The notes beneath the pieces were generated by a model. The model made no database searches and had not been told where the DNA came from. It saw only the letters and a list, made by a program, of their open reading frames with translations. A stretch of 15,114 nt of DNA from an uncultured Lachnospiraceae bacterium (GTDB lineage: Bacteria; Bacillota; Clostridia; Lachnospirales; Lachnospiraceae): contig CADCPP010000040.1 in the NCBI GenBank assembly GCA_902803355.1, forward strand, positions 1 to 15,114. The letters are read 5' to 3'. How positions within the stretch are numbered: the first letter of the stretch is position 1; each line of letters opens with the position of its first letter. A program made the position numbers and the translations under genes. Below are positions 8,059-14,825 of the stretch, piece by piece.

Positions 8059-8307
8059 TTAATTATAGCACCTCCCCCCCCATTTGCAAGGGAAACCGTT
8101 TTCTGCGGGCAGCAGCTTCCAGATCGCTTCTTTCCCGGCAAGGTTCTGTTCTGCCGCATAGGTAGACCATTCGCTGAGACGTCCTAAATACCATTTTGAG
8201 CCCTCGGTAAACAGAAGAAGGTCTTCCGAAGATCGATCTTTTAAATGATACACCGCATCCACCTGAAGGCTCTTTTCCCTTATGTGATATGGCTGACTTT
8301 GAACCGA
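8059..8307 (-). pseudogene. Unrecognised open fragment upstream of the ABC cassette (possible gene remnant)
   Basis: A frame is open from 8307 down to a TAA at 8059-8061 (82 codons), bounded upstream by TGA at 8308-8310. Its residues look protein-like rather than random (for example VYHLKDRSSEDLLLF, SKWYLGRLSEW and AGKEAIWKLLP). The only internal start is a GTG at 8262-8260 without a convincing ribosome binding site. It could be the C-terminal remnant of a gene cut off at about 8310, or a chance open frame. The last codons run through the promoter of the ABC cassette. I do not recognise a family. Confidence 0.3.
8062..8089 (-). promoter_or_regulatory. Promoter of the ABC cassette with G8 tract in the spacer
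   Basis: On the minus strand, TTGCAA (8089-8084) is followed by a 16-base spacer and TATAAT (8067-8062), with TG one base before the -10 (TGCTATAAT, an extended -10). The spacer contains eight consecutive G residues (8081-8074), then AGG. The predicted transcription start is near 8055, almost on top of the AGGGAGA ribosome binding site, so the leader would be only about a dozen bases. A homopolymer in the spacer can change length by replication slippage and so switch promoter strength. The site is read from the sequence alone and has not been tested. Confidence 0.65.
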
Positions 8308-8317
8308 TCAATTTTAA

Positions 8318-8515
8318 AAGAGACTTTTTGCCGCTGATTATCCGTTCCTGTACAAGCTGCTTGAAGAAGGATGTATTACTTCCTATGAAGTAAAGTCCGG
8401 TGTGCGAATGCGGCGCTACTTCTACCACCTTGAAGACAGGGGAAAAGAGTATCTGTACGCCCTCAAAGAACAGTATTATTCCTTGACCGAAGGGATTCAA
8501 AGCATTTTAGATTAG
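8318..8515 (+). pseudogene. PadR-family transcriptional regulator, N-terminally truncated remnant
   Basis: Read from 8318 (just after an in-frame TAA) to TAG at 8513, this fragment encodes 65 residues that match the second half of a PadR winged-helix domain. It has YPFLYKLLEEG (recognition-helix end), CITSYEV, the wing motif MRRYFYHLEDRGKEYL and the helical tail LKEQYYSLTEGI. PadR proteins are dimeric repressors, often beside the ABC exporter genes they control. The first roughly 40 residues (start codon, helices 1-2 and most of the recognition helix) are missing in this frame. The ATG at 8290 opens another frame and does not give PadR-like sequence, so this is not a simple one-base frameshift as far as I can see. 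The remnant points away from the ABC cassette, the usual divergent layout. Confidence 0.75.
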
Positions 8516-8522
8516 GAGGGGA

Positions 8523-8559
8523 ACTGCTAACCTGGCCCTGCCCTTCGCAGTCTTTTTTT
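8523..8559 (+). terminator. Weak hairpin plus T7 run after the PadR remnant
   Basis: A short ACTGC/GCAGT stem (8523-8527 with 8547-8551) closes a 19-base loop and is followed by C and seven T residues (8553-8559). The T-run is good but the stem is short, so this is a possible terminator left from the regulator gene. It would insulate the symporter operon promoter that starts ten bases later. Confidence 0.4.
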
Positions 8560-8568
8560 ACGCTTCTC

Positions 8569-8597
8569 TTGCAAAGCCGCGGAAGATATTTTATAAT
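8569..8597 (+). promoter_or_regulatory. Sigma-A type promoter of the symporter-glycosidase operon
   Basis: TTGCAA (8569-8574) and TATAAT (8592-8597) are separated by an optimal 17 bases. The predicted start near 8604 gives a leader of about 30 bases that contains the GGAGG ribosome binding site at 8622-8626. No clear operator palindrome or catabolite (cre) site is visible around it. Confidence 0.75.
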
Positions 8598-8635
8598 TTT
8601 CTCGTAAAATCTGCATATCGCGGAGGATCGTATTG

Positions 8636-10048
8636 ATGAAAAAAGAAAAACAGCCGGCGTCCCGGATCGGTTATCAGTCCACCAAGAAGGAATATGTGGC
8701 ATACTGCCTCTTCTTTCTGGGGCAGAACCTGCTCTGGGGCTATGCGGGCTATATTGAGACCTTCCTGACCGATATCGGCATTGCTGCGGCCGCTGCGGCC
8801 GCGATCCTGATCGTGCCGAAGATCTGGGACGCCGTGAACGATGTGCTGTTCGGCTATATCGTAGACCGTCACATGTTCAAAAACGGCCAGAAATTCATGC
8901 CCTGGGTGCGGATCGGCACCTCGGCTGTCGGGATCACCACGGTTGCCCTGTTCGCGATTCCGGAGGGCATCTCCTATACCGGCAAGATCGTCTGGTTTCT
9001 GGTCGCGTACATCCTCTTTGACCTGTGCTATACGATCCTGGACGCGCCGGCCTTTGCCGTGACCACCGTTATGACCTCCAACGTGCAGGAACGCACCGGG
9101 ATCATTGCCGGCGGCAAGCTCTGGTCCATGGTGGGCGGCGTGGTCTCCACGGTCATCATCCCCATGATCCGTCCGAAGCTCGGCTGGCTGACCGCCTGCA
9201 TCGTCTTCGTGGTGGTCTCCATCATTCTGATGATCCCCATGCTCTTTACCGTTAAGGAGCGGCATTCCGATGAAGTGCTGGCGACCGAAAATCCCACCTT
9301 CAAGGAAATGCTGAAGTATCTGAAGAGCAACAAATATCTGATCTTCGTGCTTTTGGCGATGCTGCTGCTGGGCCTTTCCAGCGTGGAACAGAAGATGGCG
9401 ATCTACATGGGCCGCATCTGTCTGGGTCAGGAAAATATGGCCACCCTGATCGCGGGAGGCGTTGCTGTTTCCGTGATTACAGTCTGCGCCCTGGTTCCCG
9501 TGCTGTCCAAAAAATGGGATAAATTCAATGTGCTCTGCGCCGGCCTTGCTTTCGCCATCGTGATGGACATTGTCTGCTATTTTGTGGGCTACAGCAACCT
9601 GGTCGTGGCCCTGATCCTGATCATGTTAAAATGCACGGGGCTCGGCTTCTGGCAGGTCATCATCTATATGCTGATCGCGGATACCGTAGAGTACGGGACC
9701 TATAAATCCGGCACACGCGCGGCCGGCGTGACCTTCAGCCTGCAGGCCTTTATCGCCAAGTTGAAAAACGCCCTGATCGGCTCCATCGTGCTGCTCTCGC
9801 TCTCCTCAGTGGGCTTTGTGGAAGGGGAAAACGCCGTCCAGCCTGCGGGCGTGGAGAAAGGCGTCTGGGGCTTATTCAATCTGCTGCCGGCAGCCGGTTT
9901 CTCCCTTGCCCTGGTGATCCTTCTTCTGTTCTTCAAGCTGCGCAGCAAGGATGTGCAGACCATGTCGCGCTACAACAACGGCGAGATCAGCCGTAAGGAC
10001 GCGGAAGAACTGCTTGGCGCGAAATACGGCCCTGCCGCTGAAAAATGA
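8636..10048 (+). CDS. GPH-family (MelB-like) sugar:cation symporter
   Basis: This 470-residue, 12-helix secondary transporter belongs to the glycoside-pentoside-hexuronide:cation symporter family of the major facilitator fold, importing a sugar or glycoside with Na+ or H+. The family pattern is clear in the first half: KIWDAVNDVLFGYIVDRH (about residues 62-79), with acidic residues D65, D69 and D77 in or near the cation/substrate region. A soluble middle loop (KERHSDEVLATENPTFKEML) separates the two six-helix halves, and the second half contains DTVEYGTYKSGTRAAGV, another typical GPH stretch. Seven consecutive Ala follow residue 49, encoded by two tandem copies of GCTGCGGCC. The start is ATG 8636, nine bases after GGAGG; a TTG codon directly before it is an alternative. 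Its stop overlaps the glycosidase gene (ATGA), so its substrate is probably the substrate or product of that enzyme. Confidence 0.93.
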   Translation: MKKEKQPASRIGYQSTKKEYVAYCLFFLGQNLLWGYAGYIETFLTDIGIAAAAAAAILIVPKIWDAVNDVLFGYIVDRHMFKNGQKFMPWVRIGTSAVGITTVALFAIPEGISYTGKIVWFLVAYILFDLCYTILDAPAFAVTTVMTSNVQERTGIIAGGKLWSMVGGVVSTVIIPMIRPKLGWLTACIVFVVVSIILMIPMLFTVKERHSDEVLATENPTFKEMLKYLKSNKYLIFVLLAMLLLGLSSVEQKMAIYMGRICLGQENMATLIAGGVAVSVITVCALVPVLSKKWDKFNVLCAGLAFAIVMDIVCYFVGYSNLVVALILIMLKCTGLGFWQVIIYMLIADTVEYGTYKSGTRAAGVTFSLQAFIAKLKNALIGSIVLLSLSSVGFVEGENAVQPAGVEKGVWGLFNLLPAAGFSLALVILLLFFKLRSKDVQTMSRYNNGEISRKDAEELLGAKYGPAAEK

Positions 10049-11430
10049 TCGCTTCTGAGATAAAAACCGTAAACAGACCGGACGGAGAGATCTGCCGTCT
10101 GCAGCTCGTAAGGCTTCAGGACTGGGAAAGTCTTGATTTCCTGCGGCCGCAGCCTGCAGAAGACGCTCTGGCCGGTCTTCTGCGTATTTACCGGCAGTTT
10201 CTGGTCCCTGCGGCGCCGTGGATCTTCGGGCAGATAGCGCTCTTCCGGCTTCCCGAAGAAGGAAGCGTGCGGCAGCTTCCGGAACCTTCTGTTTTTTCCG
10301 GGGCAGAGAGCCTTTCTGCTCCGCAGGAGCGCCTTTTTGCCGCGGCGGCTGTTCTTAGGCAGGGCATGCAGCTTCGGCGCGGAAAGCCACGCTTTCTGAC
10401 GGAAGAAGCAAAAAGCCTCTGGACGCATCTTTCTTCCTCAGGCTGTGCGGATACGGTCTGCGGCAGGCTTCCCTTCACCAAAATCCTTCCCGTCTCCGGG
10501 CAGATGGGCTTTCTCAGCGCATGCGAAAAGGACGCCTCCCTGAAAGTGAATGCGTCCTTCTTTATTATGGATCCCTTTGACTGCGCCGCGCCCTTTGACA
10601 GCATAGGCACGCCCTTCGGGCTCTGCGTGAAAGATGGGAGGGTCCTGAGCCCGCCGCTGTATGAGCGGGAAGCGCTGCTTGTAAAGAAAAACGGGGCTGT
10701 TTCGGTGCGTACGGTCTCGCTTAATGGGCTGACGATCAGGCTCTGCGGCAGGGTATTTGAGCCCGCAAAAAATGCAGAGGTCCTGACGCGTCTCAGCTGC
10801 AAAAAGACAAGGATGGGCGCCGTTCCGGAGCTTGTCATCACGGGAAACCGGGTGCGGGCGGTCAGCCTCACCGGCGGCCTCAGCGTCCCTGCTTCCGGCT
10901 TTGTGCTGCGCAGTCCGGGCCTTTACGGCCTTCCTGTTTCTCCGGGTGATCCGGTAACTTATCAAGGCCTGGAAGACATCCTTTTCGGCATACAGGTGGG
11001 AAGCAGCCTGCTGAAGGACGGCGCACGCAGCAAAGGCTTCCTTTCTCCCTTCTACAACATCCGCAGGCCGTGGAAGCCTGCCTTTCCGCCGAGCCTTTAT
11101 CCTCTGGATTATGAAAAGGCCCGCGCCGCAAGGATCGCTCTTGGCGCGGACCGGGAAGGCAGGCCGATGCTTCTGTGGGCGGAAGGTGCCCCGAAGATCG
11201 GTCATCAAAAAGGAAAAACCAGCTGCGGCGCCTCCCTTTCCGAAATGGAGGAGTACTGCCTTGCCGCCGGCATGAAGCATGCAGTCAATCTGGACGGCGG
11301 CGGTTCCGCGCAGATCCTGATCGATAATCAAAGGCAGCTGGCCGTTTCCGACCGTCTGCCTGATGGCAGCGAACTTGAGCGGGCCGTCCCGCTGGGTCTC
11401 ATTGTCCGGCAGACGTTCCGCGCTCCCTGA
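10045..11430 (+). CDS. Phosphodiester glycosidase (NAGPA domain), predicted cytoplasmic
   Basis: This 461-residue protein ends in a NAGPA-type domain (phosphodiester alpha-N-acetylglucosaminidase fold), which removes a sugar from a phosphodiester. Matching elements in order are NASFFIMD (N169 onward, equivalent to the NGGYF element), FGLCVKDGRV, ALLVKKNGAVSV, GNRVRAVSLTGGLSVP, FGIQVGSSLLKDG, ARIALGADREGRP and the family hallmark NLDGGGSAQILI (N415-I426). The first 130 or so residues are not recognised and may be a lid or oligomerisation region. No signal peptide is present, although bacterial relatives are often secreted, so the substrate would have to be inside the cell. The start is the ATG of the ATGA overlap with the symporter; no ribosome binding site precedes it, implying translational coupling. 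The 3' end overlaps the opposing hydrolase gene by 32 bases. Confidence 0.85.
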   Translation: MIASEIKTVNRPDGEICRLQLVRLQDWESLDFLRPQPAEDALAGLLRIYRQFLVPAAPWIFGQIALFRLPEEGSVRQLPEPSVFSGAESLSAPQERLFAAAAVLRQGMQLRRGKPRFLTEEAKSLWTHLSSSGCADTVCGRLPFTKILPVSGQMGFLSACEKDASLKVNASFFIMDPFDCAAPFDSIGTPFGLCVKDGRVLSPPLYEREALLVKKNGAVSVRTVSLNGLTIRLCGRVFEPAKNAEVLTRLSCKKTRMGAVPELVITGNRVRAVSLTGGLSVPASGFVLRSPGLYGLPVSPGDPVTYQGLEDILFGIQVGSSLLKDGARSKGFLSPFYNIRRPWKPAFPPSLYPLDYEKARAARIALGADREGRPMLLWAEGAPKIGHQKGKTSCGASLSEMEEYCLAAGMKHAVNLDGGGSAQILIDNQRQLAVSDRLPDGSELERAVPLGLIVRQTFRAP

Positions 11431-12544
11431 TCAGCTGCGCGCCCGCGCTTTGTGCGCTGTGCAGCAGATCGGCAAGCCATTTTTTCGGCAGCTCCGCGAA
11501 TTTCTGCCGGGTGATCTCGCTGCGGGCAAGCTCGATCAGCACGTCCCGGAAACGCTGCGCCGTGATCTCGTTTAAGTCTTCTGTTCCGTCTACACTGAGC
11601 GCCCGGAACAGCTCGTCAATAAAGATCTTCCGCTCTTCCATAGACATCTCTGTGATCCATTCATGCACGACGTCCATCATCTTGTCCGCAAGCTCACGCG
11701 GCCTGCCCTGCGAAAGCTTCCCGTGATCGATCAGCCAGGAGGCGAGGGCGTGCTGGCCGAGGCCTTCCGGCGCCATGCTGCGGATGATGCGGGTGTCTGT
11801 GATCTCCGGCTCAAAAAACTTGCCGACGATGTCAAATTCAGGGATCACGCGGGTGATCAGCGGCTCGATCCGCCTTAGCTTTTCATTGCTGATGATCTCC
11901 TCGCAGAAGCCCGGTCCGTCCAGCATGTAGATGTGGCTGACCCTCTGCAGTTCCTCGTCAGACAGATGCGCGGCTGCATAGATGACCTGATTGCCGCCTT
12001 TGGAGTGCCCTCCCATGATCCAGGTCTCTTCCTGCGGCAGGACAAAGCGCGCGTATTCTTCCGCCATGTGCTGGGCTGCCGTCTCCGTAAAGGAGATCAT
12101 GCAGTCTTCTTTCCAGCCCGCCAGCGAGGAATCCGTCCCGCGGTAAGCCAGGAAGTTCATCCCGCCCCCGTCATGAAAGCTCATGGCAGCAAACTGCAGC
12201 GGCGGGTCCACCTGCAGCACGTCTTCATTATTGCGGACGGCAAGCTCGCCGAAGCGGCGCGAAGTACAGGCCTCGCGCAGGATCTCATCCGAGCTGAAGC
12301 GGTCGCTCAGCTTCTGTGCGGTGACAAGGCCGCTTTCAAAAAGAGGCAGAATATCTTTGACATACACCCTGTCATTCTCTGCAAAGACCGGCCTTAGATC
12401 ATAGTAGGCGATCATGCAGAGGATCAGCGCATCCGCGTCTTTAAACGGGATCTGACCAAACTCGTAGTCCCCCATCCAGCGAATATAATCCACCAGATTT
12501 TCGTTCTCTGCGGCTGACAGGCCTGAACCCGAACCAAATGCCAT
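11399..12544 (-). CDS. Mbeg1-like (DUF2974) alpha/beta hydrolase
   Basis: This 381-residue, lipase-like protein belongs to the Mbeg1/DUF2974 group common in Clostridia and Bacilli. The nucleophile elbow GHSKG is at residues 179-183 (Ser181 catalytic), preceded by the lipase-type AYRGTDSSLAGWKED strand-loop and followed by the LDGPGF element. A candidate catalytic His is in QHALASWLIDHG, a position conserved in the group. There is no signal peptide or clear membrane segment, so it is expected in the cytoplasm; the natural substrate is unknown. The N-terminus (NENLVDYIRWMGDYEF...FKDADALILCMIAYYD) is typical of the group. The start ATG follows AAAGGAGT. It lies on the same strand downstream of rplQ but behind a strong hairpin, and no convincing -35/-10 pair is visible in the 125-base gap, so read-through from the ribosomal operon is possible. 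Confidence 0.88.
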   Translation of the reverse strand: MAFGSGSGLSAAENENLVDYIRWMGDYEFGQIPFKDADALILCMIAYYDLRPVFAENDRVYVKDILPLFESGLVTAQKLSDRFSSDEILREACTSRRFGELAVRNNEDVLQVDPPLQFAAMSFHDGGGMNFLAYRGTDSSLAGWKEDCMISFTETAAQHMAEEYARFVLPQEETWIMGGHSKGGNQVIYAAAHLSDEELQRVSHIYMLDGPGFCEEIISNEKLRRIEPLITRVIPEFDIVGKFFEPEITDTRIIRSMAPEGLGQHALASWLIDHGKLSQGRPRELADKMMDVVHEWITEMSMEERKIFIDELFRALSVDGTEDLNEITAQRFRDVLIELARSEITRQKFAELPKKWLADLLHSAQSAGAQLIRERGTSAGQ

Positions 12545-12567
12545 AGTTTACTCCTTTAATCGTTCTC

Positions 12568-12593
12568 CGTGAAGACGAAGGACCGTCTCCACG
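12568..12593 (-). other. Leader hairpin upstream of the Mbeg1-like gene
   Basis: A 10-bp stem (12568-12577 with 12584-12593, one wobble pair on the transcribed strand) with a 6-base loop sits about 12 bases upstream of the AAAGGAGT ribosome binding site. It has no U-tract after it, so it is not a standard terminator. It may stabilise the 5' end of a processed transcript or affect translation. Confidence 0.4.
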
Positions 12594-12620
12594 CCTCGCA
12601 GCGTTTCTCTGCTACACAAG

Positions 12621-12654
12621 AATACCGGGGACAGCAAAGTGCTTCCCCGGTATT
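12621..12654 (-). terminator. End of the alpha/ribosomal protein operon
   Basis: A perfect 11-bp stem (12621-12631 with 12644-12654) extends inward through AGC/GCT across a one-base bulge, closing a small loop. It lies 16 bases after the rplQ stop. On the transcribed (minus) strand it is followed by CTTGTGTAGC, only moderately U-rich, so some read-through into the hydrolase gene is plausible. Confidence 0.7.
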
Positions 12655-12669
12655 TCCCATGCAAAATAA

Positions 12670-13194
12670 TCAGACCAGTTCCAGCTGGACCATCATGGCG
12701 GCGTCGCCGCGGCGAGGTCCGATCTTGGTGATGCGGGTATAACCGCCGGAACGGTTGACGTACTTCGGCGCGATCTCATCGAACATCTTCTCGACCAGAT
12801 CGACTTCCACCATCTTGCGGCCCTTGGCGTCCGGCGTCTTTGCGCCATAGAGATACTTCAGCATCTCACGGCGGGCATGCAGGCGGGACGGGCTGTCCTT
12901 CTTGATGGTCTTTTCGATGGTCTCGTATTCGGTGACCTTCTTGCCGTCAACGACCGTCTTTACGCGGTTGCCGTCTTTATCCTTCTTCGCAACCTTGGCC
13001 TGAACGGTCACGGTCTCGAAGTTATCCTTTTCTCTTACGGCCAGCGCAATATACTTCTCTGCGATCCCTCTGACTTCCTTGGCGCGGGTCTCGGTCGTTT
13101 CGATCTTACCGTGCAGCAGCAAAGAAGTGGTCAGGCTCCTGAGCATCGCTTTACGCTGGCTGGCAGTTCTGCCAAGCTTTCTGTAATGTGCCAT
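12670..13194 (-). CDS. rplQ: 50S ribosomal protein L17 with internal insertion
   Basis: L17 is a protein of the large ribosomal subunit. The core matches closely: YRKLGRTASQRKAMLRSL, ETTETRAKEVR and LHARR near the middle, and APKYVNRSGGYTRI...GPRRGDAAMM at the end. At 174 residues it is longer than usual (about 112-127). The extra length is one insertion of about 48 residues between the positions equivalent to Bacillus residues 50 and 56 (here roughly 54-104), rich in Lys, Val, Thr and Asp. Longer L17 proteins occur in some Clostridia, so this may be lineage-typical rather than unique. The start ATG follows GGAGG. It is the last gene of the operon, 23 bases after rpoA. Confidence 0.97.
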   Translation of the reverse strand: MAHYRKLGRTASQRKAMLRSLTTSLLLHGKIETTETRAKEVRGIAEKYIALAVREKDNFETVTVQAKVAKKDKDGNRVKTVVDGKKVTEYETIEKTIKKDSPSRLHARREMLKYLYGAKTPDAKGRKMVEVDLVEKMFDEIAPKYVNRSGGYTRITKIGPRRGDAAMMVQLELV

Positions 13195-13217
13195 TTTATT
13201 TCCTCCGAAATATTCCC

Positions 13218-14177
13218 TTATTGTTCGCTGCTCTTCAGCTCAAGCCCCAGCTCTTTCAGCTTTGCCAGGACTTCTTCCAGCGACTTGCGGCCCAGGTTCC
13301 GAACCTTCATCATATCTTCCGATGTATGATTGCACAGTTCTTCCACCGTATTGATCCCCGCTCTCTTCAGGCAGTTGAAGGAACGAACGGAAAGTTCCAG
13401 CTCGTCGATATTCATCTCCAGAACCTTTTCTTTCTCGGTGTTCGCCTTCTCGATCATGACCTCTTCCGACTTTGCGCTTTCGGAAAGGTTTATGAAGAGG
13501 GAGAGATGTTCGCTCATGACCTTGGCGGCCAGGCTTACCGCGTCATCGGGAGACAGGGTGCCGTTGGTCCACACTTCAAGGGTCAGCTTGTCAAAGTCGG
13601 TGATCTTCCCTACACGGGTGTTTTCCACGGTGGCATTGACCCGTTCGATAGGGGTGTAGATGGAATCTACCGCGATGGCACCGATGGGCATATCATCACT
13701 CTTATTGCGGTCCGCACTGACGTAACCGCGGCCCTTGGTGATGGTGATCTCCGCCGTGAAGCGGGTATCCGCGCCGCCGCTTAAGGTCGCAATGACCTGG
13801 TCGGGGTTCATGATCTCAAGATCATTGTCCAGTTTGATATCTGCCGCGGTCACAACACCTTCTCCGCTGACATCGATGTATCCCATCTTGGGCTCAACGG
13901 AATCACTGGTGCTCTTGATCGCCAGGCTCTTCAGGTTCAGGACGATCTCTGTCACATCCTCTTTCACGCCCGGGATCGTGGTAAACTCATGCAGCACGCC
14001 GCCAAATTTCACCTGGCTCACCGCCACTCCGGGAAGTGAGGAGAGCATGATCCTGCGCAGGGAATTGCCCAGCGTAATGCCATATCCTCTTTCCAGGGGC
14101 TCTACGACGAACCGACCATAGGTCTTGTCCTCGGAGATCTCAGCGATTTCAATATTGGGCTTTTCAAAATCTAACAT
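13218..14177 (-). CDS. rpoA: DNA-directed RNA polymerase subunit alpha
   Basis: This 319-residue alpha subunit nucleates polymerase assembly as a dimer. The N-terminal domain (about 1-230) shows RFVVEPLERGYGITLGNSLRR and LSSLPG, the dimerisation region. A linker leads to the C-terminal domain (about 255-312) with SVRSFNCLKRAGI, whose Arg is residue 265, the same number as the DNA-contacting R265 of E. coli, and VRNLGRKSLEEV, the helix-hairpin-helix part. All expected elements are intact. The start ATG follows AAGGAG. It sits between rpsD and rplQ in the standard Firmicutes order and is transcribed from a promoter outside the window. Confidence 0.98.
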   Translation of the reverse strand: MLDFEKPNIEIAEISEDKTYGRFVVEPLERGYGITLGNSLRRIMLSSLPGVAVSQVKFGGVLHEFTTIPGVKEDVTEIVLNLKSLAIKSTSDSVEPKMGYIDVSGEGVVTAADIKLDNDLEIMNPDQVIATLSGGADTRFTAEITITKGRGYVSADRNKSDDMPIGAIAVDSIYTPIERVNATVENTRVGKITDFDKLTLEVWTNGTLSPDDAVSLAAKVMSEHLSLFINLSESAKSEEVMIEKANTEKEKVLEMNIDELELSVRSFNCLKRAGINTVEELCNHTSEDMMKVRNLGRKSLEEVLAKLKELGLELKSSEQ

Positions 14178-14216
14178 GTGTGCTCCTTCCGGAATTTGTG
14201 CGGGTCCTACCCCAAA

Positions 14217-14810
14217 TTACTTGGAGTACAACTCAACGATGAGCATCTCATTGACCGGAACATCGATCATCTCGCGGGTAGGCAGCTGGAGGACGGTCGC
14301 CTTGCGGTTTTCCAGATCGCTTTCCAGCCAGGCGGCAACGCCGCGGCCCTGCGTAGTCTCCACGATATCTTTGAAGCGCTGCGATTCCTTCGCGGCTTCC
14401 TTGATCTCGATCACATCACCGGCTTTTACCAGATAGGAAGGGATGTTGACGCACTTTCCGTTGACAAGCACTTCTCTGTGGTCTACGATCTGACGCGTCT
14501 CACGACGGGTACGGCCGAGACCGGCACGGAACAGCACATTATCCAGTCTCGTTTCCAGAAGGATCATCAGGTTTTCACCGACCATGCCCTTCATCATCGA
14601 GGCCTTTTCATAATAATTTCTAAACGGCTTTTCCAGAACACCGTAGATGAATTTGGCTTTCTGCTTCTCACGAAGCTGCAGGCCGTATTCACTGGTCTTC
14701 TTGTTGTTCTTTTTGGTATTTCTGTGTGACTTCTTGTCGATCCCAAGATAGACGGGGTCGAGGTCGAGAGCTCTGCATTCTTTTAATACGGGAACACGAT
14801 TGACTGCCAC
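14217..14810 (-). CDS. rpsD: 30S ribosomal protein S4, zinc-free type
   Basis: This 197-residue S4 is a primary 16S rRNA binder and, in many bacteria, a translational regulator of its own operon. The S4 RNA-binding domain is at about residues 86-150 (ETRLDNVLFRAGLGRTRRETRQIV...HREVLVNGK). The N-terminal domain has a single Cys (C12) rather than the four-Cys zinc site of the C+ form, so this is the C- type; a second zinc-type copy may exist elsewhere, or not. The start is GTG at 14810, nine bases after GGAGG, with MAVNR as the first residues. Its location between rpsK and rpoA is standard. I saw no obvious S4-binding leader structure in the short gaps available here. Confidence 0.97.
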   Translation of the reverse strand: MAVNRVPVLKECRALDLDPVYLGIDKKSHRNTKKNNKKTSEYGLQLREKQKAKFIYGVLEKPFRNYYEKASMMKGMVGENLMILLETRLDNVLFRAGLGRTRRETRQIVDHREVLVNGKCVNIPSYLVKAGDVIEIKEAAKESQRFKDIVETTQGRGVAAWLESDLENRKATVLQLPTREMIDVPVNEMLIVELYSK

Positions 14811-14825
14811 TTTACTCTACCTCCA

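Noticed and set aside
8290..8394. ATG at 8290 opening a 34-codon frame (MADFEPINFKRDF...) into the PadR remnant, as a possible intact PadR start with a frameshift
   Set aside because: The residues do not resemble the PadR N-terminus, there is no ribosome binding site, and about 40 residues would still be missing.
8591..9265. A 224-codon minus-strand open frame over the symporter start
   Set aside because: It has His/Asp/Gly-rich, motif-free sequence and is the shadow of the GPH symporter gene; it also covers that gene's promoter.
11378..11393. AGCGGG/CCCGCT hairpin near the 3' end of the glycosidase gene
   Set aside because: The stem is only 6 bp, lies within coding sequence and has no T-run on either strand, so it is not a credible terminator.
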